Assembly (NCBI GenBank): GCA_017591395.1
Contig: WEDG01002912.1
Coordinates: 24,923-88,922, forward strand
DNA: 64,000 bases
Reading direction: 5' to 3'
From: Schistocephalus solidus
Lineage: Eukaryota > Platyhelminthes > Cestoda > Diphyllobothriidea > Diphyllobothriidae
Position numbers and translations under genes: made by a program. The notes beneath the pieces were generated by a model. That model searched no databases. It had not been told where the DNA came from and saw nothing but the letters and a program-made list of their open reading frames with translations. Each line of letters opens with the position of its first letter. The stretch's first letter is position 1. Positions 46,680 through 58,949 of this stretch are shown piece after piece.

Positions 46680-47010
46680 GCCACCTCTCAGCCTACGGAA
46701 GCATTTTTTTCCTCCTTATTTTTTCGAATTGACGGCTTGCCTATCTTTGCCCCTGATTTAACCGTAGGATGATTTTTCTACACCTTTTTTCATAGTTTAC
46801 CGTATATTCTAAAGAATGTTTACTTTTATTTTAGAAAGTTCGAATCGTTCTGAATCATGTATGCATACCATACTGCTCATTTCTGCTCTTAATATTTCTG
46901 TTCGCATAGTGCAGCAAATATCCACATTGTATTTTTGATACCGCACATTTTACGTTTGGAATGATGGGGCCCCCTGGGCCTTATATATACAATTGCATAT
47001 TATTATTATT
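46680..47010 (+). mobile_element. family beta LINE, 3' end only
   Basis: It aligns with the 3' region of the LINE at 24,430-27,690: ACCGTATATTC, CATACCATACTGCTCATTTCTG and the terminal block GGAATGATGGGGCCCCCTGGG. It ends in an A/T tail with (ATT)n at 46,989-47,004. This is a strongly 5'-truncated insertion. Confidence 0.75.
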
Positions 47011-48399
47011 ATTGACTCTCAACCGAAGGATCTGAATAATATTTGAAAGATTAAATATCCTTTTAAATTATTAATGGGGAGACGGAATAGTCACGAAACC
47101 ACTGGCAATGAGATATTAAGAATGATTTTAGAATTAACTATGGTTAGCGCTTGGAACACACTGTCAAAACAAAGATTATATAGTCATGTCGTTCTTCTAT
47201 CGGCGCAGACAATAACATGCATAAAATATTATCAACTTTTCGTTTGAGACTATAACGTTTCTTTATCTTCTGGTAAACTTAGACTGTTTTGATTCCAACG
47301 GATACATTTTGGCATCGATTGCTTGAGAAGAAAACTTAAAATTTACTCTTCCAAAAGTTAACGTTAAAGACTTGCGTAAGTGAAGGAGATCGTTCGCATT
47401 TTCTATACCTTGTGTTCACGCGAGACTAAAATAATGTGGTGGATTTATCAGATCTACAAAATTTGTACTTCTCTTTGAGTATTCCATTTTCTCAAAGCGT
47501 ATATCAATTAAGCAAGGAGAAACAGACATCTGGAACTGACAATTTTCTTGGGTGTGCATGCAAATCCCGGCAGTAGAGTTGACCACTACATCACGGGGAA
47601 TCATTAACGAATACTGGAGAACGTTTAGCTCGTATGTTTAAATAATCAGTAATCTTAATTTTACCCTCAAAGGAAAGAATGAAAACAATCGTCCGATGTG
47701 AATAAACCGCAAACATCAAATTTTATTTTATAACTCCATTATAAGACTGGTCTGATCTCCATTTTTAGTTTTATATTGCGTGTAAACTGGAACTTAATAC
47801 AATGATTTTTACAAACAAATAAGATTTGGCAGTGGTTGCGAATGAAAAAGATTATCAAAACTTGCAGAAATTCAAAAGAACAACGAAAAGTCTATATAAA
47901 AGAGAAAACCGACTCGAAAAAACTTTGAGCAAACCATTCTACAGAACCCTTTGGAGCATCCAAGGACTCTATATGTTTAATTAACAAAAGCTTAAGAAAT
48001 CGTTACCGATTCAAGGTCTGACGTCTAAAAACGGAGTACGGGAAACGGATGACCAAACGAAATGCTTAGTTCTCTGGCTTCTTTCAGATAGTGCTAATAA
48101 TGAAAAAATTCATCCTCTGTTCGCTTCGCAAAGCAAATAGAAAATGTAGATATTTTTGCATTTGAAAAATAATATTTAATTTTGGAGCATATTGGTGAAG
48201 AGAAAATCGATCTACCTGAAACGCGAACCAGGAAGCGGATACCGGATACGAGTCTTCTTACCTACAGAAATGTATTGTTTGCTTACTGACATCTATCCGT
48301 GTAAGAGAATATGGATCCAGGAAGACAAAATATTCTTCGAGTAAAACTTTATTTCCAAAAGGAAGAAATTATGTGATATAAAACCGCATATATGTCCAG
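47011..48399. other. AT-rich stretch with one repeated block
   Basis: Mostly unassigned. The minus-strand block at 47,604-47,416 has a relative at 57,685-57,800 (see that entry). The part near 48,300-48,400 may be the 3' region of the LINE fragment to its right. Confidence 0.4.
47416..47604 (-). repeat. dispersed repeat related to 57,685-57,800
   Basis: The minus strand reads TAGICMHTQENCQFQMSVS and the plus strand at about 57,690 reads IAGICVRMLLKSPFQMFVC. The DNA is alike too, with GGGATTTG, TTCCAGATGT and GCTTAA shared in order. They are diverged copies of one repeat on opposite strands. Family unknown; possibly the 5' part of a LINE. Confidence 0.5.
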
Positions 48400-49690
48400 C
48401 CTTTCCAGAAATTTGATATGCATTATGCGATAAAACTAGCTTATTCGATGGGAAGAACGAACATGTGGTACAGTGTTACGTTTATTTCTGAAAGGAAGAA
48501 AGTATGTGATATAAAACCACATATCTGTGCAGTCTTTGCAGAAATATGATCTGCATGAAGCGATAATGCTAGCTTATTTATGTAACTTAGACCAAGTCCC
48601 TTATAAGTGGTAGTTCTAAAATTGTACTTTTTTGAAAAACCAGGGGTCCAGGACGCTTGGCGGGGCCAACACACATTAAACTACTCTTCGATGGAGAAAC
48701 GTTCATCTAACAACTAGATCTCCAACTCGAGAACATAAGTAGTTCAGCAACTATTGACGGTGTCCATAGAAAATAGGTAATTGCACTTGAGATCCTCAGC
48801 GCAAATGACATTTTGTGAATTTTTGAGCATATTAAAAATTTCGTTTATAAACAGAATAAAGAGAAGTTAACCTAGAACCGTGTCTTTAAAAATACCACTC
48901 GTGATCGGCTGAGGTGTCAGGTAGCTATTAACTTCAAAGACTTTCTGGCTGCGGTTGAACAAAGTTAAAACCCATGAAGTCAAGGAAAGGATGCCGGATG
49001 CTGAGGGCCCTTTTTCACCAGAAGGCGTCTTTCTGGTACCTATTTAAAGACTTTGCTTAGGTTAAAGTTGAAATATACTACTGAATGATGCTCAGTACAA
49101 AGAAAATTGAAAAGGTTAGTAAAAGCTAATTGACACACGTCGTATGATCTTTGAGGCAGACAACTGTGTTCGAGCCGTTAAAAACGTATTTTCCACGAAA
49201 AATCGACAATTTGATTACGAGTAATGTTATCAAGGCGTTCAGCTAGAGCCGGGGTTTGGTAAACGCATTGATAATTATTTAAGTGTGAACAAAATCCAGA
49301 CTTAAAGACAGGAAGAATAAAATATGCCTTCAATGAGTCAGGAAAGAATCAGTTTTTAAAAAAAGTGACAATATATGGCTAAGCAATCGGGGCAATCCTG
49401 GCAATCTCTGGATCACTTAGTTTGTAATACCATCAGTCCCCGCAAAGTGCTAGTTTTGTAGATGAATTATTTGTTTTCGAATTAATTCTAAGAAGAAATC
49501 AATGGCTGACTGGCTGAAATGTCGGACCCGGTTCAGATTCCATCGTAAGATGATTTGCAAAGAACGCACTTAACAATTCTTTCTAATCAAAGTCTTCAAG
49601 AATGAAATTCTTATCTTCATTAAGTAAAGAAGGTATTTCATATCCTTCATTACAAGACGATCAACGACGGAACCGTTGAGCAATGTATTT
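48400..49690 (-). pseudogene. family beta RT fragment
   Basis: On the minus strand: an N-terminal RT part (GTDGITN near 49,430), NRSQKVFEVNSYL (48,960), SGIFKDTVLG (48,900), AEDLKCNYLFSMDT at about 48,800 in place of YADDLKCI, then LGLSYINKLALSLHADHIS and AQICGFISH downstream. The lesions include the altered catalytic box and several stops. It stands head to head with the plus-strand beta copy that starts at about 49,690. Confidence 0.8.
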
Positions 49691-51545
49691 TGCAGAGTTA
49701 GGCTAGCTGATTGCGCAAAGCCTTTGACAAGGTACCGCACAGACGTCTTCTGGTGAAACTGGAAGCCCTCGGCATCCGGCCTCCTCTCCTTGACTTCATC
49801 GGTTCCTACTTGTCTAACCGCAGCCAGAAGGTCTTTGTAGGTAAAAGCTATTGTGGGCCTCAGCAGATCCGAGTGGCATTTTACAAGGCACGGTTCTAGC
49901 TCCCCTTATCTTCATTCTGTACATAAACGAAATGTCAACTTTACTCACAAATTCACAAAATTTCGTTTACGCTGACGATCTCAAGTGCATTTATTCATTT
50001 TCTAAAGAAACTGCCAATAGTTGCGTTGATAACATCAAAACTTATCTACTTATGCTCTCACGTTGGAGCTGTACTTGGCAGATGGAATTTTCTCCATTCA
50101 AGAGCAGTTTCATGTCTTTTGGCCCCGCCAAGCTTCCTGGACACCTAGTATTTTAAAATATTACACTTTTAGATCGATCAACCATAAAAGAATTAGGTCA
50201 AAGTTACACGAATAAGCTAGCATTATCGTCTCATGCAGATAAAATTTTCTGCAAAGGCTGCACAGGTATGTGGTTTTTGTATCACATAATTTCTACCTTC
50301 CGGAAATAAAGTAAAACCTATACCGCATGTTTGTTCTTCCTATCCTAGAATACTGCTGTCCCCACTTTGGGCTGATGAAAGCCTCTGACCGCAGTAAAAT
50401 TGAGCAAGTTCAGATAATTGTTACTTGAAGACATTTTTCTCTTTCTGAATCCAGTATCTCTTATACGTTTAGATGCCAGTTAGCAAACATAAAATTTATG
50501 TGGTTTAGAAGACTCGAAGCCGGTCTCTGATTCCTGTTTCACGTTAAATCTAGCCCAAATCTCCAACGAATTAACGCTCTCACTCCGGTAGATCGACCCT
50601 ATGCCACTTGTAATTCCTCAATGATCATTTCATAACCCCTTAGCTTCACAACTAACCGGTCTCAGTTTTTTGCTTCCATATATGCTTTTATATGGAATAA
50701 TCTTCTACTACAAATTAGGTTGTCGTCTACATTAGCTAATTTCAAAACCTAATTACGCAAACATTTAACTTCGGAAGATATAAAGTCCTTATTGTCTGTT
50801 TCATTCGCAACCTCGCAACTTTTAAATTTTTAAAAGGGTCCTCCTGGTATTTGAGGCAACTCCCTTGATACTATATTGGTCTCTAATTATATTTCCATCA
50901 TCCTCTGCAGCGTCAATCTTTGCATTCACTTTTTCTTCCCCTCCTTTTAAACTAGCATTGCCAACTCTTGACAACCTTGGTACTTCTCTCCGCTTTTGTA
51001 ACCCAGACGATGGTCTCCAGGTTCAGTTGAGGAGCAAGGTGGGTTCTGATGGTTTTGCTTCTTTGATTGGTGGACTATGCAGTCAGTAAGGTTGCATTTC
51101 GATGATGATCTGGTGACCTCTACTGTCCCCTCTTCGTTTCGACCATATTTTTAACGATGACTTCGTCCTCTTTCACCTCCACTGGTGTTTATAAACAGTA
51201 GCTCTGACTGTTATATTCTCTCTCATCCGACAAGGAGCTAACCGAACCGTCATACGTTGTCAGTAACATCACAATACTATCCCATTGCATTTAGCTATAC
51301 ATTTTAGTGAAGCGGTTTTTTTCTCCTAGTTTTTTTAAATTGGTGACTCGCCGAACTCCGCCTCTGATTTTACCCATAGAGTTTGTTTTACTGCTTCTTT
51401 TTCAGTTCACCGTATATGCCAAAGATTGTTGACTTTTGTTTTAAAAATGGCAAATCTTTTTGAATAGGATATGTTTACCATACTACTCATTGCTGCTGTT
51501 TCATTGGATGCTCAAATAGTGCATTAATTATTTTTAAATGAAAGT
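49690..51545 (+). mobile_element. family beta LINE, 5'-truncated copy
   Basis: It starts within RT (KAFDKVPHRRLLVKLEALG at 49,714), continues through SGILQGTVLAPLIF (49,868) and NFVYADDLKCIYSF (49,958), and then a long 3' region matching the copy at 24,430-27,690 (for example TCCTCCTGGTATTTGAGG near 50,838 against TCTTCCTGGTATTTGAGG near 26,886). It lacks the terminal GGGGCCC block and ends against the (TTTA)n tail of the minus-strand LINE at 51,546. YADD is intact, but a frameshift lies near 49,880. Confidence 0.85.
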
Positions 51546-54500
51546 TTGTTTTATTTATTTATTGCCAGTTTACAGGCAAGGTCAACAAAATATACAGTAG
51601 AGGGTCAAGCTGACAGTGAAAAAAACTCCTGATCGCTGTTTTAGGTGTTTTCAGGAGATAAGACTGCAGCTTATTGAGTAATTAAAGCTCAGGACAGGGA
51701 CGCATTAACACAGGTGCCCGGTGAAGAACTTCTCCGTTCAGTGTTACGGATCCGGTTTTATGCACCATCAGGTATGATGGCGAGCGGCTGTTCGCTGTCG
51801 ACTGAGAAATAAGCTGATTGAGGTCTGCAGAGCCAGCAATATTGCCCTCAGCATGAAGTCCGGCACAGGATTCAGAGTCCGTTAACGCCATCAGAACCGA
51901 AGAGAGCTTCCACAGAGTCAGCACACAAACGTTTTGGGAGGTGTCCTGAATGTAGAAAACTAGTGACAGTTCGCGTTAACAGTGCATAGATTTGCTGAAT
52001 TTTGATACTTCTAGGTAGTTTATTCCAGATTGCTATAGCGTTTACAGAAAAAAAACTGTCGGCATCTTACCGTGCGTGCCTAAGGAAGAAATAAAAATAC
52101 ATCTCGTTGACTGGTGCGCTGAAAGTGGTCGAGGTGCCTCAGGGGGTTGAATGTACGACTGTTTATAAGTTTAAACAGTAAAAATAGTCCCTATTGTAAT
52201 CTGCGAAGCCACAGCGGGTCAAGGCTTGTAAGCTTACAGCGTTGTTGCTATGACAGGTTTCGGTGTTCTGAATAGAAAACTCTTTTTGTAAAGAAGTGCT
52301 GGACTGATTCTATCTTCTTTCATTCACCAGCGTGCAGAAGGCTAAATAGAAACGAGACGTATTCCAGACTATGCCTGACATACATTTTAAAGAGGCTGAT
52401 TCTAATGTTGTTGGTTTTAAATTTTCTGAGAATTAACCCAGGAGTTTGGCGTGCTTTCGAGACAATCAGGGCGCAGGGCTCTGACAGATTAAGACTACTA
52501 GAATATGATATGCCCAGATAATTTATAACTCTGGGCACATTTAGATCGTGACAGTCTTTGCTAAGGTGGGGCTGATGGTTGTTGCCAATAACTATAACGG
52601 AGCACTTTCGCCAAGAAAGTGAGAGTCGCCATGTGCGAAACCACTGAGCGAAGGCCTGAAGATCCTTTTTCAAGAGCTCAAGCACGATGTTGCGATCAAC
52701 CGGTTTATATCGATAGGCAACTTTTAAATCTTCAGCGTACATGAAGGGCCTACCATACTGAAAACAATCAGGAACATCGTCGACAAAAGAGGCAAAATAG
52801 AAGCGGGCCGAGCACGCTGCCCTGAATAACTCCGCTCCTCACATGCGTGGGGTTGGAGATAACATCAGAAATTTTAACCCGTTGTGAGCGAGCATTCAAA
52901 TAGGAAAATATTAAGTTAAGAAGCTTGTTACCTATGCTTAAGGAGGCACGTTTCAGCAGTAGGAGATCATGGTCAACACGATCAAAAGCCTTAGTGAAAT
53001 CAAAGTAAACGGTGTAAATTGCAAAATCGTTGTCTCTAGATTGTAGCACATGATCAAAGTAAGAGAGCTGGCAGTTGTCACAAGACCTTTTTTTCGAGGT
53101 TATGCTCTGTTAGGTGACGCATCATCTTGTCTTTGATCAAGGTCTCGAAGATCTTCGAGGCTGCTCGTAGTGTATTTATTGGCCCAAAGTCGTCAAATGA
53201 CGAAGGTCGGCCGTGTTTGGGAATAGGCAATATGTGCGATTCTTTCCATAAAATAGGGAAAGTTTCACTTTCAAGAACAAGATTAAATATCTTATCTAGA
53301 AGGGACGGAAATATTTTGTTTACATCCGCCTTTAGAACGCTGACCGGTACGCCATCTGGTCCTGGACTGTAAGATTGACGAAAACGCCGAATGGCTACGG
53401 TCAAGTCCCAGAGGGTAAAAGTTATGGTTTCAAGGACGTTACCGGTCCAAACTCGGATGTTAGGAATAGGGGCGACATTATGTTCACTAAACGTTCTAGC
53501 CAAGAAAGTATTGAAGCTATCAGCAGTCAACTTAGCGTCAGCTATTGGGTCTCCTATGGCGTCTCGAAGTACGGGGTGCTGCGTTTTCTCCGCACTTTTA
53601 GTGTGCGCTAAAAGAGCTTCGCAACATTTAACGAAGGGTTTTCGGCAAAGTTAACTTCATCAGCTTGTCGTTTTTCGTCAGACAGCCTCTTAGCCTCATC
53701 AAAGATTTGTTGGATCAAGGGCAGGACGGAGGTGTCGTTTTGTAGATAAAAACGACGGGAGAGTCTACGCCGTATACGGCGGAAAGATTAAAGGAGGTAG
53801 ACTTCATCCTTGACATTAATTATTTTCTTATGGGGAACAAAACGAGTAATAAGTGGACCTAGAACCTTGTAAAAAGTATCAGTGCAAACATTCACATCCG
53901 AACATGCAAAGAAGTTAGTCCAGTCGTGGGAATTTAGGTTTGTTTGCAATTCCCTCATATTTGCTGATCTGAAATCACGGTAAAAGCTTTATTTTTTCGG
54001 AAAACGTTTCAGCAGCCTCTAGTTCTAGTGTAGAAAGAACTATAGTATGATCAGAATTCCCAAGTGGATCTAAAGGTGCCACTGACAATGGCCGACAACC
54101 TCTACAAAAAATAAGATCAAATATGTTTGATCCTCGGGTGGGAAAATCAACTACCTGGTCCCATATGCCTATATCTATGGCCTCAAGTAGGTCTTCGAAC
54201 TTTGCAGGACCGAAAGTTGGAAACCAGTGAACTTCAGGAAGATTGAAGTCACCTGCAATCAAGCAGTACTTCAGATTTCAGTCAGCTGCGGCGTGAAATG
54301 CCAGCGAGAGACAAAGATCGTAATCCTCGCTGGCATTGGGTGGGCGATAGACACTACCAACGAGTAAGGAGTAGTTATCTTTTAGAACTACTCGGAGCCA
54401 ACAGCTCTCCTCTACCGCGGTAAATTGGCGATAGTCCAATGGAAAAAATGTAATTGGTTGCCTAACATAGATATAGCTTCCTCTGCCACGGCCCTCGTGT

Positions 54501-54811
54501 CGATCATTCCGAATGTAATCGTAGCCTAGAATAGAGAGTTCGGAGTCGGATACAGAGGGTGTTGCCCATGTCTCTGTAAATATTACAATGTCGGGGCGGT
54601 GGATGAAAACCAGAGTCTGGAGCAAAGGCATCTTATAAAAAAGAGATCTGGAATTGAGGACGATAAGTTTAAGTGGGCACGTTTTTGGTTTCTGAAACGG
54701 GACAGTTAGGCTGTCAGGGTGACTGCCTTCGGTCAAAGAAATGTTCTTTTCACTTGAACTTGTCATTCCTGCCATATCTAACTTACTACCGTCAATACAT
54801 ACCGTTAGCAT
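51546..54811 (-). mobile_element. CR1-like LINE, family gamma, with 5' monomer array
   Basis: A minus-strand element with endonuclease at about 54,700-53,975 and RT at about 53,530-52,320. Its 3' end, read on the minus strand, is CTGGCAATAAATAAATAAAA at about 51,565-51,546, a simple-repeat tail as expected for CR1-type LINEs. At the 5' side the coding region runs straight into the 88-bp tandem array at 54,763-56,213. It is only moderately damaged, with large open frames surviving, so it is one of the younger elements here. Confidence 0.88.
51600..54811 (-). pseudogene. family gamma endonuclease-reverse transcriptase, altered catalytic box
   Basis: The first Met after the array is at 54,766. 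The endonuclease shows LNSRSLFYKMPLLQ, FTETWA, VYRPPNAS, AGDFNLPEVHW (54,260) and NSDHTIVLS. One in-frame TGA near 54,280 splits it. RT follows with SPGPDGVPVSVLKAD (53,370), LPIPKHGRPSSFDDFGP (53,200), YFDFTKAFDRVDHDLL (52,990) and SGVIQGSVLGPLLF (52,820). Frameshifts lie near 53,080 and 52,780. The catalytic box reads YAEDLKVAYR at about 52,740: the first Asp of YADD is Glu (GAA), expected to abolish or strongly reduce activity. The C-terminal part continues to about 51,680. Confidence 0.87.
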
Positions 54812-56213
54812 TGCCTTCGTCAGTTCAACATGTCAAATCACATACGCATGTCATTACTGCCAAATCTAACTTATTACCGCCAATACCTACCGTTATACGT
54901 CCCTTCGTCAGTTCACCATGTCAAATCACAGACGCATGTCATTACTGCCATATCTAACATACTACCGTCAATACCTATCGTTAGAAGTCCCTTTGTCATT
55001 TCACCATGTCAACTCACAGACGCATGTCATTACTGCCATATCGAACTTACTACCGTCAATACCTACCGTTAGAAGTCCCTTCGTCAGTTCACCATGTCAA
55101 CCCACCGGCACATGTCATTCCTGGCATATCTAACTTACCACCGTCAATACCTACCGTTAGCTGTTCCTTCGTCAGTTCAAAATGTCAACTCACAGACGCA
55201 TGTCATTACTGCTATTTCAAACTTACTACCGTCAATACCTGCCATTAGCAGTCCCTTCGTCAGTTCACCATGTCAACTCACCGACACATGTCATTTCTGT
55301 CATATCTAACATACTACCATCAATACCTACCGTTAGCAGTCCCTTCGTCAATTTCACCATGTCTACACACCGACACATGTCATTCCTGTCCTATCAAACT
55401 TACTACCGTCAATACCTACCCTAGCGGTCCCTTCGTGAGTTCACCATGTCAACTCACAGACGCAGTTCATTACTGCCATATCTAACTTACTACCGTCAAT
55501 ACCTTCGTTTAGCAGTCCATTCATCAGTTCACCATGTCAACTCAGAGAAGAATGTCATTACTGCCATATATAAATTATTACCGTCAATACCTCTCGTTAG
55601 CAGTTCCTTCGTCAGTTCACCATGTCAACTCCCAGTCGCATGTCACTACTGCCATATCTAACTGACTACCGTCAATACCTACCGTTAGCAGTCCCCTTGT
55701 CAGTTCACCATATGTACACACCGACACATGTCATTCCTGCCATATCGAACTTACTACCGTCAATACATTCCGTTAGAAGTCCCTTCGTAAGTTCACCATG
55801 TCTACTCACCGACACATGTCATTCCTGCCATATCTTACTTACTACCGTCAATACCTACCGTTAGCAATCCCTTCGTCAGTTCAAACATGTCAAACTCACA
55901 GACGCATGTCATTACTGCCATTCCTAACATTCTACCGTCAATACCTTCCGTTAGCAGTCCCTTCGTCAGTTCACCATGTCTACTCACCGACACATGTCAT
56001 TCCTGCCATATCTAAAATACTACCATCAATACCTACCGTTAGCAATCCCTTCGTCAGTTCAACATGTCAATTCACAGACGCGTGTCATTACTGCCATATC
56101 TAACATACTACCGTCAATACCTACCGTTAGCAGTTCCTTTGTCAGTTCACCATGTCTACTCACCGACACATGTCATTACTGCCATACCTAACTTACTACC
56201 GTCAATGTAGCTT
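54763..56213. repeat. 88-bp tandem array, about 16.5 monomers
   Basis: The CATGTC block starts at 54,829, 54,917 and 55,005 and continues every 88 bp (plus or minus one) to about 56,151. Two monomer subtypes mix: one with CTCACAGACGCATGTCATTACTG and one with CTCACCGACACATGTCATTCCTG. Because 88 is not a multiple of three and the unit has few stops, overlapping open frames of 71-101 codons appear in all plus-strand phases; they are by-products. The first monomer merges into the start of the family gamma LINE coding region, which suggests a LINE 5' monomer promoter array. Confidence 0.93.
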
Positions 56214-56814
56214 TTGGCGGTGCAACTTGGTAAATACAAGAATTATCTCACCAGGTCCTAGGACTACATTCTTCAATTTTTTTTCTCTTTTGCCATCATT
56301 CGACCTATCTTGAAGACAAATATCAGATTCATAAGCCAAATATCCCCAATGCGGCGGTTTTTAGAAGTTGTATGCCACCAAAATATTTTGCATGAGGCAT
56401 CCAGGCGCTGAAGAGTGAATTTCAAGCGCCTGCAAATGTTACCGTTGTTAGCTTCGACATCACAGACCCGCGAGCTTTCTTGAACCTAGCTGAGTCACCC
56501 TTGGCTCACTAGACGGTCCCAATCAATTTTGTGGTGCAGATTCAAAACTAGGTCGTGGACCAATTTTTTGTGACAATAAACTTATGGAACTTGAGTTTTG
56601 CATGTTAGGATTGCCACAAAATTAACAGAGTCAGGAAGGATATTCAACAATAAGAATATGAAAATATAAGGACTCAGCCTTTGGTTTGAGCCCCTTCCGC
56701 GATTGAGAGCAGATGCAGGGAGCACACAGCCGGCATGTGATTCAGAAAGCAGCAAAGATCGAGGGTCCAAGTCACAATTCACAAACTCAGAGTAATATAA
56801 AGACCATTCTTTAA
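56214..56814. other. region upstream of the 88-bp array
   Basis: No coding feature recognised. It could include 5' sequence of the family gamma LINE beyond its monomers. Confidence 0.4.
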
Positions 56815-56990
56815 TTATTTTCCAGCACCGTGTCTTTTACACTGAGGTAGAGACTAAAAACTCGTAGGCTCAAGGTCCTTGAAATTCGAAACCAATTTCA
56901 AACAACGACCCCAGCATGGACCCTCCATTGTGGATGGTGAGATGACGGGGCTCTCTGGGCCTTAAATATACAATTTATTTATTTAATAAG
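56815..56990 (+). mobile_element. LINE 3' end fragment
   Basis: It ends with GATGACGGGGCTCTCTGGG, then CCTTAAATATACAATTTATTTATTTAATAA. The same terminal block, with GGGGCCC in place of GGGGCTC, closes the family beta copies at 27,690 and 47,010. Only the 3' terminus is recognisable. Confidence 0.6.
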
Positions 56991-56999
56991 GGCATTCAT

Positions 57000-57400
57000 C
57001 CAACCCTGTGGAAGTTCACCTTCTTCGATTAAATTTTGGAATAAAAGCGAAACCGGCTCACATAGTACATTGGCAAATTATCAATGGAGTGCAGATAAAT
57101 GCTATCTGGATTCGCTGACTTGAGAGGCCTCGGGTGGAATAATTCTGACCTCATCATTGTATGCGAGAAGTAAACATTATTTCCAACTGCGAATATTTTC
57201 TTATTTTGTAGTTACCCTTAAAAGAGGAGTGGCCAAGAATTTGTTCCACGGTTAAAACCCCACTGAGAGAAGCTAGAGAGGATTGAGGCTTTCATTTCGT
57301 CATCCCTTTGCAGTACTCCATTTTCGGCCCACAGCACTGGAATCAAGTCACATATTCATTGGTTGTTGTGGATGAAACTGTAAAGGATATTGGGATTTTC
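57000..57400 (-). pseudogene. LINE RT N-terminal fragment
   Basis: The minus strand reads FANVLCEPVSLLFQNLIEEG and then ELPQGWMNA at about 57,080-57,000, the RT region that in LINEs precedes the NYRPISL motif (compare LAKPLSTLFQASFQTGSLP in copy B). The remaining upstream sequence is too decayed to place. It abuts the LINE 3' end at 56,990. Confidence 0.6.
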
Positions 57401-57552
57401 CAATGAGTTATGTTGTATTTTTAACATCATAGGTCCATTGCAGTCGGCTTGCCTCAAGCTTACAGACGTGCGTTCGTAGTTTGTATTAGTGCTAGTTGTT
57501 CACAGTTCCCATTATTTGAAACCACTTCTTTGTCGTTATTGTTTTTTAAGGG

Positions 57553-57834
57553 ATGTCTGTGTATCGAGGTTTATCTACAATGGACGACTGTTTGTTTCCT
57601 GCCATTAAAAAGGGACAGTTTACATTAAATATTCCTTTAACAAACTACCATAACGTTCCAATGCATTCAGTCAAAGTTTCTGATTATGTGGTTTTCCAGG
57701 GTATTGCTGGGATTTGTGTGCGCATGCTGCTAAAATCCCCCTTCCAGATGTTTGTTTGCAGTTGCTTAAGTGATTCAGGCTGCGAGCGCAGGACAATGTG
57801 GTCACTAGCACATATTGGTGGTAGCTCTAGATAA
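57553..57834 (+). other. open frame within a dispersed repeat
   Basis: A 93-codon frame starting MSVYRGLSTMDDCLFPAIKK. Its second half is a diverged copy of the minus-strand block at 47,604-47,416, so this is repeat sequence and probably not a host gene. The element family is not identified. Confidence 0.4.
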
Positions 57835-58056
57835 TTCGAGCGTTATCCTTTGGAAGCGCGTGTTCCGAATGGCACAATCTGGAAGAGTAATTTTTTGTAT
57901 GCCATTTCAGACAATTGATTACTAAATGTATCCGTCAATTCTGACAGTATATTGACATTGCGTTGGACATTATGGTTTTGAGGACGGTATGCAAATATGA
58001 ATGCCAGTTGCCACGCTTTCTCAATGGTATGAGTTAAATGAAACGTCCGCCTGTTT

Positions 58057-58062
58057 TTTATT
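58057..58062 (-). promoter_or_regulatory. possible polyadenylation signal AATAAA
   Basis: AATAAA on the minus strand, about 180 bp beyond the stop codon of the candidate terminal exon at 58,407-58,240. Such hexamers are frequent by chance in AT-rich DNA. Confidence 0.25.
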
Positions 58063-58239
58063 TTTTTTCCGTTTTTAACTTCATGTGTGCCCTACGTAAT
58101 TCAAATTAGCAACATGCCTATGCCTAGGCTTTGATATAGCCTTATGAAACGGCTAGTAATAGTTGTTTTACTAAACCTAAATCAAACATTATCAACACTT
58201 TTTTATAAAAATACAAATACGTTGCCTGTAGGAATGCGT

Positions 58240-58407
58240 TTAAATTTCTTTCCATTGAAATCTTCTTGATCGTGATCCATTTTCAAAGGTTTGACCAATC
58301 ATTTCAACTAAGTCGTATGAGTCAGCAGACCTGACACTGGAATTGACTGCGCTCGCATCCGATTGGAAGTTCCTCTCCCCTTCAATCGACAGCAGGGATT
58401 TTGACCT
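58240..58407 (-). CDS. candidate terminal host exon, unrecognised gene
   Basis: On the minus strand an acceptor-like ATTCATTTTACAG ends at 58,408, followed by 55 open codons starting RSKSLLSIEGERNFQSD and ending FQWKEI before TAA. The block is Ser-rich, less AT-biased than its surroundings, and shows no RT or endonuclease motif. A possible AATAAA lies downstream. The frame has no ATG start of its own, as expected for a last exon. The gene is not identified. Confidence 0.35.
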   Translation of the reverse strand, partial: RSKSLLSIEGERNFQSDASAVNSSVRSADSYDLVEMIGQTFENGSRSRRFQWKEI

Positions 58408-58949
58408 CTGTAAAATGAATACTTTCAAACGTCAATAACAGACTAGCCTTTACCTTAAAATAGTTTACCCTGATGCAGTCATCCTCAATCTTTATAGCTG
58501 TTAAATTGTTAGATTTCACTATTTAAAAACTTTCCAAGGCAGGTTTTTTTAACTAAAAACAAACTCATCCTTCCGAAAACTGCTAATTAACCAAAACATC
58601 GAAATGGAGCTAAAGTTTTAAGTAAACATTGGCGTTAGTTTTACGATTTTTTTATTCTAACGATTTGATGGAGCCTAAGAAGTGTGAGGTGCATGTACTT
58701 TTTTATAAATGTGTTGAGCTTAGGAAACCACAGTTATATTAGAGCTTATAGAAACAGTGATTCCTTCTACGTGGATTCGGCTGTCTATTCCACAGATTTG
58801 GTTACAACGGCGGGACACTTTCTGTTCTCTAAATGCTTCAGAGAATGTCGTTTCTCTAAGAACAATAATGCATGTTAATTGTTCATCAACAAACCATCGG
58901 AGTTCAGTACTTTAATCAAACAGGCTGTGTACAGTTGAGTACATAACCC

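Noticed and set aside
54828..56191. Repeat-protein gene (MSTHRHMSFLPY-type repeats) on the plus strand
   Set aside because: The 88-bp period is not a multiple of three, all phases are open, and the array belongs to a LINE 5' end on the opposite strand.
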